Positions 35,386-46,700 of a stretch of DNA of 64,000 nucleotides are shown piece after piece. Both the position numbers and the translations under genes were made by a program. The DNA is from Eucommia ulmoides. Lineage: Eukaryota; Streptophyta; Magnoliopsida; Garryales; Eucommiaceae. Where the stretch lies: positions 496,001-560,000 of the forward strand of contig CM028326.1 of assembly GCA_016647705.1 (NCBI GenBank), read 5' to 3'. Position 1 is the first letter of the stretch; each line of letters begins with the position of its first letter. A model generated the notes under the pieces. That model was not told the origin of the DNA. It worked only from the letters and a program-made list of their open reading frames with translations, and did not search any database.

Positions 35386-38076
35386 TCATTGGGGTCGGGA
35401 TGGACATGTTCGCCTATCATGGCCAGTTTGAGAACACAACCCACACCGATTTGTCATTGTCCGCTGCGACACATCCATTTCGTTTCGAATGCGAGTGGAT
35501 TTAGGTCGTCCGCGCTTCACAACTCGAAGTCTATTCTTGTTAGGAAGAAGGATCGGAAAGTTAACCATCGGCCAATAGTCCTCGTGAATGATCGGTTCAA
35601 ATGATGACTCCCAAACTTTCAGCAAGTTTGCTATTGTGTACTCATCAGCGATGTAGCGAAACGCATCTGTGCCACAATACTCCGTCACCGCAAGCATGTG
35701 TGAGCATGGATATCTGAAAGTCTTATATTTCCCGCAAGTACAATCAGGGTTATCACCTAACGTAACTTTGTGTGTAACAATACCACCGGACAACGTCTTT
35801 CTCGTTTTCACGTGGTAACGTGCATTCTCCCTATTATTAAATATATTTATAAATCAAATTAGATGATCAGTTAAAAAATATATATTACTAATTAATAAAT
35901 TGCAAGTTAGAAAACCTTACCGATTGAATATTTGGACGTCGTATGTTTTAGACTTCGCTTGGGATTTCTGAATTTTCTCAACAACATGTTTTACGTATCT
36001 CAAACCCATGCTCATATCCTTTAGAGCTTCCTGTCGACCGAGATCAAAGTATTTGACCAACCTATAGAAAGTTATTGAAACGGCAGCTGTAATTGGGACA
36101 TTCCTTGCACCTTTCAAACAGTTGTTGAATACTTCGGCATAATTGGTTGTCAACACGCCCCAACGTTTACCATTATCGTGTGACCTGGTCCATTTATCTT
36201 TGGCTACGTTATCCAACCATGTATACGCCCCCATTTTTATTTTCGCAATCTCTTCCATGATAGCATTGTACTTTCGAACTTGTATTGCAGCACCCGCATT
36301 CCACGCAAGATCTTTTAGTTGTTGATTTTTAAAGATGTTATTAAAATTACTGCAAAGATGCCGCAAACAAAATCGATGATACCGAGCGGGCTCGTTCGGT
36401 TGATTAAGCCATAAAGTTCTTACTGCACTAAGAATGCCAGTCTGTCTGTCAGATATCAACGTGACCTCCGGCCGGTCTTTAACAATATGGCGCTTCAGCA
36501 TCAAAATAAACCAGGACCAACAGCGGTGGTCCTCCGTCGGTACCATCGCGAACGCCATAGGATAACACTTATTGGACGGTGTCATCCCAATAGCGATCAA
36601 GATCTTTCCTTCGTACTTACCATACAGATGGGTCCCGTCAATCGTGAGGACAGGTCGACAATATCTCCATCCGACCACAGAATGTTCGAATGCCCAAAAG
36701 ACCATGTCGAATGTCGAATAACCAACTGCAGTAGTCGGAACAATACTCCATTCGACAATTGTCCCAGGATTAAAGTGCTGCAATGCCGACATGAATTTCG
36801 GCAGCTTTCGATACGATTCATCCCAATCGCCGAACAAGGTCTCGATGGCTTTAGATCTAGCCAACCAAGTCTTTCGGTAGGAGATAGTGAATCCTCGAGA
36901 CTCTTTCACGGACGCAACGATAACACCCATCTTCACTTCTGGATCCTCTTCGACCTGTCCAAGTATCATGTCAGAAATGACACCCGAATCTAAGTTTCCA
37001 TGATCCAATGCCGTATGATTATAGAAACACGTGTGTCGCCCGTTGTACTGCGTAATTTGAAACATTCCGTGACTCTGTTTTAGAGTCGCCCGCATCCGCC
37101 ACCCACAACCATGCTTGCATTTAATCGACCAAATTTTCTGGTTCGTCTCTACCACACGATACTCTTTATTTTTCATAACATGATAATATTTCACGGCATT
37201 CTGAATATATTTCTTGTCCTTGAAGACCATGCCACAATTAAATTCGTCCATTTCCGGGGTCCAAAAATTCTTTCGCAACTTTGGCTCATACTTTGCCATA
37301 TCATCATCATCACCCCATTCCAACTGATTATAGAATGAAGGAACCTTGTGTAACGGTAATTGTTCACTCCCATCCATTGTCGGCTCGACATCCATATCTT
37401 CATCTTCATCTTCATCCCCACCATTCTCATCTTCCTCTAACGCAAAAGCACCATCTAACTCTGTTTGTTCAACATCGTGAAAACTATCGACTGTATTCGT
37501 CCCACCCTCCACATTCTCGTGTGGTGGAGCGGCAGAACTGGTGCCTGAATCATGATCAGTCACTATATGGGGATGATATTCTTAAGGAATGTAAGGCGAC
37601 CGGTGAGTGTAACTGGATTGAACAACTTGAGGGTCAAACATAGGAGATAACGTGGTAACATGAGGATTGGAATTTTGACTTAAAAATTGGGTAAAAAGAC
37701 CAGGTTGAGAAGAAAATATTGGAGAGTGATTAAAAGCTCGTTCTACCTCCACATACACCTCAACACCAAGTAGTGAAGGCACCCTAAGAGGTAATTGAAG
37801 CACATGGTCTAATGCCGCATCGTCACCGATTGAATACAACATATGTCTATAATTTCCAGGACTAATAGTAGCTATCGGCAACCTACATTGTAACTTTAAA
37901 GTTCCATCAACTCCATCCTCGAAGATATATGGTCGTAACATCGCAATTAATTCGTTTAACGTAATCCCCCGACAAACATCCAACGATTTGACCGTAGACA
38001 TGCTATATGACACTCCAAACTCAGTTCCTTCCAATATCTTTCCACCCCAATACAAATATAATGTAACATTCTCCAT
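35386..38076 (-). pseudogene. MuDR-type MULE transposase, interrupted
   Basis: Exon 1 runs 38076-35921 and exon 2 35830-35386, joined by a GTAAGG...TAATAG intron. The start MENVTLYLYWGGKI was chosen because the upstream in-frame TTG is unlikely. The N-terminus is the PB1-like domain of MuDR-A relatives, followed by an acidic linker and the DNA-binding region (FKDKKYIQNAVKYYHVMKNKEY, CKHGCGWRMRA). The MULE catalytic domain has TIDGTHLYGKY (first D), LISDRQTGI (second D), the FCLRHLCSNF C/H motif and TTNYAEVFNN (third, E). Exon 2 has the SWIM finger CTCGKYKTFRYPCSH and a zinc knuckle CGLCSQTGHDRRTC. An in-frame TAA at 37582-37584 splits the protein after RSPYIP, in the linker before the acidic stretch; the frame continues unchanged beyond it. 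About 870 codons in all. Confidence 0.9.
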
Positions 38077-38709
38077 TTCAAACAACTACAATTTCACAAA
38101 TCAAAATAAAACATGTAACGTATTATTATGATTATCAATTATATTACTAAAAAAAATTAAATTATCTAATCTACCTCATAAAAACCGAAATACTTATATA
38201 TAGATACACACACACATACACACAAAATAAAACCAAAAAAATCGGAAAAAAAAAAAAAAACCGAAACCACTAAAAGAAAAAAATTGTTTTACATCTACAG
38301 ATCTAGATTTACATTACCAAAAAATTATTTTCAAATTATATAAATCTAGATTTACATTACGAAAAAACCGAAAAAAAAAAAAAAAAATTGGTTTACTCAC
38401 CAAAATGAGACGAACAGCCTTGAATGAGTTAGATCGGCGGCGAAAGAGTGGGTGACGGCGACGGAGGGCCGATATATCTACATTTTCGAAAAAAAAAATT
38501 AAAAAAAAATAACCGAACAAAAAAAAAAAAATATATCGTGTACGTGTTACATACCCGACAGACGACGAAAACGGCGACGGCGGCGGATCGGCTGCAGTTC
38601 CCTCCTCCTTCTTCTTCTTCTTCTTCTTCTGTGTTTTTACCGTAGCAGTGAAAACGTGAAAACGGCAGTGACTAAGTGAGGAAGAAGAAGCTGTCGGTGG
38701 TGGGGTTAG

Positions 38710-39180
38710 GGTAATTGAAAAACGCATAAGCGTTCTGCGTTTTTAAAAACGCAGAACACTTATGCGTTTTTCTTTTCCAGAGCCTTTTTTTTTTTTTTTT
38801 TTTTTTGGTTTTAAGAAACGCAAAACCGATTTGCGTTTCTTAAAAAACGCAAATCGGTTTTGCGTTTTTCTTTTTTGATTTTCGCGTTTTTTTTTTTTTT
38901 TGGCTTTAAGAAACGCAAAACCGATTTGCGTTTCTTAAAAAACGCAAATCGGTTTTGCGTTTTTCCTTTTTTATTTTCCGTTTTTAACTTTTTTTTTTTT
39001 TTTTTTTTTTGGGCCTTTGAAAAACGCAAAACCGATTTGCGTTTTTTAAAAACGCAAAACCGATTTGCGTTTTTTAAAAACGCAAATCGGTATTGCGTTT
39101 TTAACCTTTCAAATCCACTATTTAAACACGCATTTTGAAAATGCGTTTTTTGAAAAACGCATTTCGGTAATGCGTTTTAC
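38710..39180. repeat. Right subterminal palindromic repeats of the Mutator-like element
   Basis: At least four copies of AAAACGCAAAACCGATTTGCG-type units in inverted pairs are separated by T-runs of 15-25. They are more numerous than at the left end. Confidence 0.85.
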
Positions 39181-39302
39181 ACCACTCCGGTAAATAAGTT
39201 TGAAGTATACCGTTTTCAGAAATTATTTTTTTAATAAACAATTATTTGGTTAAGAACTCGTCATTTTACCTTTTTTTTAATAACATTTTGACTGAAGAAT
39301 AA

Positions 39303-40035
39303 CGGCTCGTTTAGTTGGATAGAATGGAATGAGGGTGAAATGAAATAAAAAAATAATGGAATGAAATTGTCAATAAAATCACTATTCTATTTACTTGTTT
39401 GATTGGTATGAAATGAGAGAAAGAATGGAATAGTGAAATATAATAAAATTTCCATTATGTCCTTATAATTAAATTTTATTATATTTCATTATTCCATTCA
39501 ATTTTCAGGTTTTGTTCCTTAATTTATGTTTTTATTCTCAATTTTTAATTTTCGTTCTCTAATTTCTGTTTCTATTCTCAATTTTCAGTTTGTGTTCTCA
39601 ATTTTCAATTTGTTATCAATTTTTTGTTTTCTAATTTTCTGTTATTGTTCTAAATTTTCAGTTCTTTAATTTTCTATTTTTGTTCTCAATTTTCTGTTTA
39701 TATTCTCAATTTTTTGTTTATGTTCGCAATTTTTAATTTTTGTTCTCAATTTTTTGTTTTTGATCTCAATTTTTTGTTTCTGTTCTTTAATTTCTGTTTT
39801 TGTTCTCTAATTTCTGGATTGGGCTGGATCAGTGATAGATTTTTTTTGTAATTTTAATTTTGATCCATTAGGTTGGATTTGATTCTATCCCATTTCGAAT
39901 GGAATCCTATTCTTTTGATTTTCATTCTAATAGAATCACAAAAATGATTCTATTGGAGAACCAAATAACAGAATATGAATTGAGGGCGGAATGCGATTAT
40001 ATTCCGCCCCCGATTCCGTCCAACCAAACATGCTG
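39303..40035. mobile_element. Tourist/Harbinger-like MITE with internal T-rich repeats
   Basis: TAA flanks both sides (39300-39302, 40036-40038). Left CGGCTCGTTTAGTTGGATAG; the right end reverse-complements to CAGCATGTTTGGTTGGACGG. The interior 39480-39830 is an imperfect tandem array of TTCTCAATTTTCAGTTTTTG-like units. Confidence 0.72.
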
Positions 40036-40049
40036 TAAAAGGTAATAGT

Positions 40050-40236
40050 TTGAATTGTTGTTAAGAAAAAATGTCTTATGTTTAGTGGAGTGATGAAATG
40101 ATAAAAATGTTCCCGTTAGAAAATCAAAATATTGAGCATGACCGATTTTCTATCCAAATAATTAATAACATTTTTAATTTTGTGAGGTTGAAATAAATAT
40201 AAAATTTGAGGGATCAAATATGCAATTTTGTAGATC
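40050..40236. mobile_element. Arm of the 62442-family TIR element
   Basis: Contains AATGTCTTATGTTTAGTGGAG, ATTGAGCATGACCGATTTTC and TTTTTAATTTTGTGAGGTTG in the same order as 54480-54712 and 62442-62917. Confidence 0.45.
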
Positions 40237-40239
40237 TTA

Positions 40240-40670
40240 GGTGGCGTTTGGTACATGGGATTGGAATGACCATTCTCATTCTTATATTTGCTATTGGTTA
40301 ATCCCAAAAAACGAGACCAAATAGTAAATAAATATTTGAATTGGAATGCAATTTAATTAAATTAACTATTATACCATTTGAAAATTTAATTAAATTACTA
40401 TTTTATCCTTTAATGTCATTCTAATACCACATGTTTTCTGGGTATACCCCCGAGTGATTTTCCGTAGATTCAAACCCTTGACCTTACAGAGACCTCTGCT
40501 TTAACTCAAATGTGTCTTGTCGTTTGAACCATACTATGTTAGTATTCCAATACCACATGTAATCTCTTTTATCACCAAACATATGAATGAGAATGACCAT
40601 TTTATTCAATTATCATACTAATTTTAATTTTATTGTCATTTTATTCCATTTAAACATACCAAACGCAACG
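40240..40670. mobile_element. Tourist/Harbinger-like MITE, 431 bp
   Basis: TTA on both sides (40237-40239, 40671-40673). Left GGTGGCGTTTGGTACATGGG; the right end reverse-complements to CGTTGCGTTTGGTATGTTTA. AT-rich interior, no GC core. Confidence 0.72.
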
Positions 40671-41108
40671 TTAGAGTTCAGATAAACAAACACTAAGAGG
40701 GACCAAAAATATAATTTTCCCTTGTCTTTTTTAGTTTTTATTAACATAAAATATTACTACTATTAGGGAATTAGATAATAATTTATTTTCTATTCAATAA
40801 TACTAGTAATTTCACCAATTATTCCATAATCTATATTTAAAATGTCAGTCAATTACCATTTAAATCAGTCCAAGTTATATTATTTAAAAAATAATTTAAA
40901 AATCAATTTATATTTTTTTCTATAACAATATAATTTGAACATATCTATGTGGAATACCACTGGAATGACACATTGGGATCACTAACATTATTATTTTATA
41001 TATATATATATATATTTTACCATATAAATAAAAAAACAAAAGAACAACATTTTTTATTCTTCTTTTGATTAATTTTCTATTTTAATATTCAAGATATCAT
41101 TTAGAATT

Positions 41109-42503
41109 GGGGAAAAGATGTTTTTGGTCCCTGAAAGATGGTAAAAGTATCTAATTGGCCCCTCAGATTTGAAACTCGACACATTTGATCTCAACATTTC
41201 AAAATCGTTCTAAATTGGCCCCTGAAGCAGATTCCGTTAAGTCAACTGACGGTCAACGTTTCATTAAGGGTATTTTAGTCTTTTTATTCAAAGGGGTTAA
41301 TTTGAGAAGTCATCTAAACTTCTAGGGGTCAAAATGTTTTATTTTATTTGGTACCCTTGCCAAACGCCGAACACCCTCCATCGCCGAACACCACCGCCGA
41401 TTCTACCACAAAACCAAACAACACAACACCACCACCAAATGACCACCACACAAACCAACACCGCCGCCTCCGCCAAAGAAGCAAAAACAGAAACATGGGA
41501 AACAGAAACAGAAACAGAAACTGAATATATGGGAAACAGAAGCAGAAACAGAAACATGGGAGCCGCCGCAAGCTTAAACGACGCCTTAACCTTCTTCGAC
41601 TTTCCGTCGGTTGCTGCCCGATCAACCGCCGCATCTAGTTCGACTTTTCGAAATCAAACCTGAGGTTTCGAAACCCTTTCTCGAACGAAAACGAAATTGA
41701 AATCGAAAGATTTCGAAATCGAAATATTGATTTCGAAAACTTTCGATTTCGATTTCGTTTTCGAAATCGAACCTACGGTTGGATTTCGATTTCAAAAACG
41801 AAATCGAAATCAATCGAAAACCTTTCGATTTCAAAAACGAAATCGAAATCGAAAGATTTCGAAATCGAAAGCCTAGTTTCCATTTCGAAATCGAATCGTT
41901 TTCGATTTCAATGCTAAGCAGACAACGAAGATGATGACAGTTGAAGCGATGGAGGATGGAGAAGAAGCGGATGACGGCGACGGAGACGGAGAAGAAGCAG
42001 ACAAAGGCGATGGAGGATGTAGAAGAAGTAGACGACGGCGATGCAGGATGGAGAAGAAGCAGACGACGATGGAGGATGGCGAAAAAGAAATAGGCGACGA
42101 TGGTAGAGGCGGTTGTGTGATGGCGTGGTGGTGCTCGGTGGTGCAGAGAAACGGCGGGTATGAAAGAGCCAACAAGATAATAAAAAAAAAAAAAAAAGAA
42201 GAAGAAAATGGTTTGGAAAAAAATATTTTGACCCCCTTAGTTTAACAATATATGCAAATAGACCCCACTAAATTAATAAGAATGAAATGACGCATGTATC
42301 CTTGGCCAAACGTCATGTGCTTGTCACGTGACTTTTTCCATCCAATTCCCCAAAATTTTACTAACAAAACCCGACTCAAACCCGACCCAAGGGCCAATTT
42401 GGAACGATTTTAAAATGTTGAGATCAAATGTGTCGAGTTTCAAATCTTAGGGGCCAATTTGACACTTTCGCCATCTTTCAGGGACCAAAAAGGTCTTTTC
42501 CCC
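41109..42503. mobile_element. Non-autonomous Mutator-like element, 1395 bp
   Basis: Exact 9-bp target copies TTTAGAATT at 41100-41108 and 42504-42512. Terminal inverted repeats of about 100 bp: left GGGGAAAAGATGTTTTTGGT; the right end reverse-complements to GGGGAAAAGACCTTTTTGGT, and the match runs on through ATTGGCCCCT and CGACACATTTGATCTCAACA. The interior has no transposase. It holds ACAGAAACAGAAAC repeats (41485-41550), TTTCGAAATCGAAA repeats (41655-41910) and GATGGAGAAGAAG repeats (41940-42090). Confidence 0.9.
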
Positions 42504-42526
42504 TTTAGAATTATATGAATAATAAA

Positions 42527-43256
42527 GTGTATATACCATTGACCTCCCTTGTCATTTTGCATTATACCAGATATTTTTCCTATCATTTTGTAAATAGCAG
42601 AGTCTTTTTCTGTTTTTTACTTAAACACCACTTACCTCCCTTATTCATTAAAAAATAATAAAAAATTTATTATAATATCAATTTTACCCTTAACTATTTA
42701 AAAAATAATTAAATAATAAAAAATTAAAATACATAAATAACCTTTTAATTTATATATATTCATCGCCACCTCTTACCACCACACCCGCCGCCGCGGCCGC
42801 CTCCTACCGCCGCTGTCGCCCACCACCCATCGCCGCCGCCAACCACCTCCCACTGCCGCCACCTCCCATCGCCACTTCCTACCTCTGCCACCACCTACCA
42901 CCCTCTGCCACCTCCCAACGCCGCCACCCACCACCACTACCCACCCTCATTTTAAAAAATATATTTTTTTTTAACCATTTTATCTCTCCGGTGGTAGTGG
43001 GAGGTGACGGTGGGAATTGGATGCTGATGAGAGATAAATATAATTATTTAAAAAGTGAAGGATAAAAAATATAATTTTAAAAATATAGGGGTGCTAATGA
43101 TTTTTTTTTAAAAAAATAACCTAAGGGTCATTTTGTCCAAATGGAGGTAAATGGTGTTTGAACGAAAAGATATGGGAAGTCTCTGATATTTATAAAATGA
43201 CAGAAAATGTATCTGGTATAGTATAAAATGATAGGGGAGATCAATAACATATACCT
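42527..43256. mobile_element. Non-autonomous Mutator-like element, 730 bp
   Basis: Exact 10-bp target copies GAATAATAAA at 42517-42526 and 43257-43266. The inverted ends are about 90 bp (left ...CCTCCCTTGTCATTTTGCAT...; the right end on the other strand reads ...TCTCCCCTATCATTTTATAC...). The core 42768-42950 is rich in CCGCCACC. It starts only 23 bp after the previous element ends. Confidence 0.88.
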
Positions 43257-43266
43257 GAATAATAAA

Positions 43267-43627
43267 TTTATAAAATTTCATAGTTTACTAGGAAAAAAAC
43301 ACAAGTCTTCAAGGGTAGAAATTATTAGGTTTTTTGGTTATCAAAAATTAAAATTTTAATTCATTCACTTCACGCGCTATAATATTTTTTTTTTAAATTT
43401 AAAATTATTATTAAAAGTTTAAAAATCATCATAAAAATTAATATAATTTTTTACATTATCTTAAATAAATTTTGAATTTTTGAAAAAATTAGTACGGAAA
43501 ATTTATGGGTTAAAATTTTAATTTTCACTTATCACCAAAACTCCCAAATTAGAAAATGATGTGTTCAAGGACCTTTTCGTCATTTAAGGTTGAAATTCAA
43601 ATTTTAAAACCTGTACATAATCCATTG
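43267..43627. other. Gap: foldback relic and kinesin promoter region
   Basis: 43330-43550 has words of the dispersed foldback family (AAATTAAAATTTTAATTCATTC, ATTTTTGAAAAAATTAGTA). 43556-43783 is probably promoter or leader of the kinesin; its upstream in-frame ATGs are discussed elsewhere. Confidence 0.5.
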
Positions 43628-43638
43628 CTCAACGGTCA
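43628..43638 (+). promoter_or_regulatory. MSA-like element upstream of the kinesin
   Basis: CTCAACGGTCA matches the mitosis-specific activator consensus YCYAACGGYYA at 10 of 11 positions, core AACGG intact, about 150 bp before the ATG. MSA sites bind MYB3R factors and drive G2/M expression of cytokinesis genes, which fits a KIN-12. One short site alone is weak evidence. Confidence 0.4.
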
Positions 43639-43783
43639 TCATCCTCATTCACCAAAGAAACGTTTTTTCTTCTTTACTTCACACCACCATCGTAATTCAG
43701 GTTCTGATCGGAAAGCGCTTCTCTCTCTCTCTCCAGCCGTCTTCTCTCTCTTACTCTCTCCGCATTTTTCCGTTGTTCTTTCT

Positions 43784-46700
43784 ATGAAAATGAAGTCGAA
43801 CACAGTGATCTCGGAGAATCGATTCTTGGGAAGCATTTCGGCCTCGTCAATTCGAAACCTTCTTCCGAAATCCGCCTCCAGCAAGCAAAGCAAAAGCTTA
43901 ATGCGTAAACAATCCAGATCCAACAGAGAAAACACTCCCCCGATCGACCCAAACATTCAGGTCGAGAATGGCCCTGCATTACCTTCAATTAGCAAAATTA
44001 CACCGCCGGAAATGGAAAATTTGCAGAAATCAGTTGTCAAATCTGACAATCATTCAGAAGCGCCATCACCTCCCGATCCATCAGTCAAGGTACGCAATGT
44101 CGCTACAGTTCTGTAATTATTGTTCCTTTATATGTATTCACCAGATTCTTTTGGGAGCCTAACTGTCTGGATTTTCGGGTGTGTTGGGATATCGACATTG
44201 ATTAGGTTGTACTGAGGATGAGACCTGGTACTAATAATGGAATTGGAGGACAAACTGTTGCAAAAGTTTCTGATGATTCAGTGATGGTTGGAGATAAAAA
44301 GTTCACATTTGATTCGGTCTTCGATACCAAATCAAGTCAGGTATGGCGGCCTGTTCTTCCATTTCTATTTCTGAAAGGAAACTAGATTTATGGGTTAGGT
44401 TTTCCAGGTTAAGTAAGAAGAAGTAACATTTTAGATGCATTTCCTTTTTCCCTTAAAGATGGAATCGTTTCCTTTCTGTAATCCTTATTAAAAAAAAATC
44501 ATGATAATCAAGAACAACGTTGATTATGTATAATCTATGCTTTGTATTAGGGCGATATTTTCCAATCTGTCGGTGTCCCTTTGGTTAAGAGTGCATTAGC
44601 CGGATACAACACATCCATCTTGGCATATGGACAGGTATGTATATATACATACATTCAGTGCTTCCATTAACATTTTCTTCATTACATTATATTTATTACC
44701 CTTTTCTTAACTTTCACTAGACTGGGAGCGGCAAGACTTACACCATGTGGGGTCCGCCAAGTGCCATGGTTGGTCACTCGGCAGATAGTCATCTGGGCAT
44801 TGTACCACGCATCTTCCAGATGTTGTTTTCTGAGATTCAGCAGGTTGAATTTGTTACTTAATCGAGTAGAAAAATAAGTAAATAATGTTAAGCTGCAACA
44901 GATAATAATATGACTTGAAATGGCATACAGAAGCAAGAGAACATGGAAGGCAAACAACTAAATTATCAGTGCCGTTGTTCATTCCTTGAGGTATGCGTTT
45001 TATTCTCTTGTAATCTTCTTAAAAAAGTTCACATTTTTCGCTACGTATGTACTACCTGCATACCATATGTTTTAACTGAATTTGCTGGTTGCAGATATAC
45101 AATGGTCAAATTGGGGATTTACTTGATCCAACCCAGAGAAACCTAGAGGTGACATTTACTGTTTTATCTGTCATGGATTTCTCTTTTCTACGCTTCGTGC
45201 TAATAATGGGCTTTGTTGAATTGTTTCAGATTAAGGATGACGCCAAAACCGGATTTTATGTTGAAAATTTGACTGAGGAATATGTAACGACCTACGACGA
45301 AGTAACTCAAATTTTGATCAAGGTATGTGTTAGGATGCTGCTTGAATTGCTGCTTATCATTGACCTTTCTGTTAACTGTTTAACTTTTCCTTCCGCTGCA
45401 GGGTCTTTCAAGTCGGAAGGTTGGAGCAACAAGTGTAAATTCAAAGAGTTCAAGATCCCATATTGTGTTTACGTGCATCATAGAATCCTGGTGTAAGGTA
45501 CTAGCAAAACAGATTTTTGTGATCATCCCTGTTAAATCTTTATCTGATCAATCTATAGTGCGTCTGTGGGTGTATGCCGGTTTGTGTATCTTAGATATTG
45601 TTTAGCTAATTTTACCATTACGGGAAAATTGTTGCCCAGGGAACCTCATCAAACTGCTTTGGTAGTTCAAGGACGAGCAGAATCAGCCTCATTGATCTTG
45701 CTGGCCTCGACAGAAATAGACTTGATGATGCTGGCTTGAAAGAAGGAAGATACGTCAGAAAGTCCATATCACAGCTTGGGTATGATGCCAAAACTTTCAC
45801 GATGAGACCAAATATGTGTCTCAAGTCTTTTTCTCATCAAAATATTCTTAGGATTTCGCAGTTCTTCCGTCAATTAGCACTTTGAATATATTTTTATGAC
45901 TTACTGTTGGCGGCAGGCACTTGGTCAATCTCCTTGCTGAAAGATCTCAGTCAGGAAAACACGAACCAGTTCCCACTAGAAGTTCCAGTTTGACATATTT
46001 ACTGAAAGAATCGCTAGGCGGCAATGCCAAACTCACTGTCATATGTGCCGTTTCTCCAGATAACAAGTACGCCACCTGAAAAACCTCATTTTTTTTGTTC
46101 TATATCGTTTGAAGCAGGATGTAATGATTATAGTACTTGTACTAGGTGACTTGATTCTATTTTTCTCTTGATGGTGATTATCTTTGCTACTAATAGGTAT
46201 CATGGCGAAACAACGAGCACAATTAGATTTGGGCAGCGTGCTAAACTCATACAGAACGAGCCAGTAATTAACGAAATAACAGAAGATGACGTGAATGATC
46301 TAAGTGATCAGATCCGTCAGCTAAAGGTACTTGCATATTTGACAGGATGGTTCCTTACAACTTGCTTTCTTGAGTTGTTGGTTGAAATGAGTCAGTAAGT
46401 GTATTTTGTTTAATTTCAGGAAGAGCTTATAAAAGCTAAGTCAAATGTCCGTCACTCAGTTGGAAGTAGCTATAGTTACTTTAACGGGCGAAGCGTTCGT
46501 GAGAGTGTGAACCAATTGAGAGTGAGCCTTAATCGCTCACTCCTATTACCAAAAATAGATAACGACACTGAACAAGAAGTAAATGTTGACGAGAACGATG
46601 TTAAAGAACTCTGTCTCCAGCTTGACAAGTTGCATGCCACCAAAGACACAACAGAGAGCAGCCACTTTTTCTCTGTAGAAGGTTGCGAAACAGACATGAC

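Larger units (their letters stand above)
32083..39259 (-). mobile_element. 7.2-kb Mutator-like element with transposase and PMD gene
   Basis: The termini are long inverted repeats of about 215 bp. Left starts GAATTCTTAACCAAATAATTG; the right end reverse-complements to GAGTTCTTAACCAAATAATTG, and the match runs through ACGGTATACTTCAAACTTAT and the AAAACGCATTACCGAAATGCG palindrome. Flanking 10-mers GACATTTTAG (32073-32082) and GTCATTTTAC (39260-39269) agree at 8 of 10, consistent with a diverged Mutator-type 9-11 bp target duplication. Both internal genes lie on the minus strand: a MuDR-type transposase (38076-35386) then a PMD gene (35187-32811), separated by about 200 bp. Subterminal regions are packed with A- and T-runs and short palindromes. 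Both genes carry in-frame stops, so this copy is probably non-autonomous today. Confidence 0.9.

Noticed and set aside
41334..42245. Open frames inside the 1395-bp Mutator-like element
   Set aside because: They follow simple repeats (ACAGAA, TTTCGAAATCGAAA, GATGGAGAAGAAG) and match no protein I know; kept only as possible capture in the findings.
43556..43783. Upstream in-frame ATGs extending the kinesin by 76 residues
   Set aside because: The added peptide is low-complexity, and family members start like [14 protein letters not shown]; 43784 or 43790 is the natural start.
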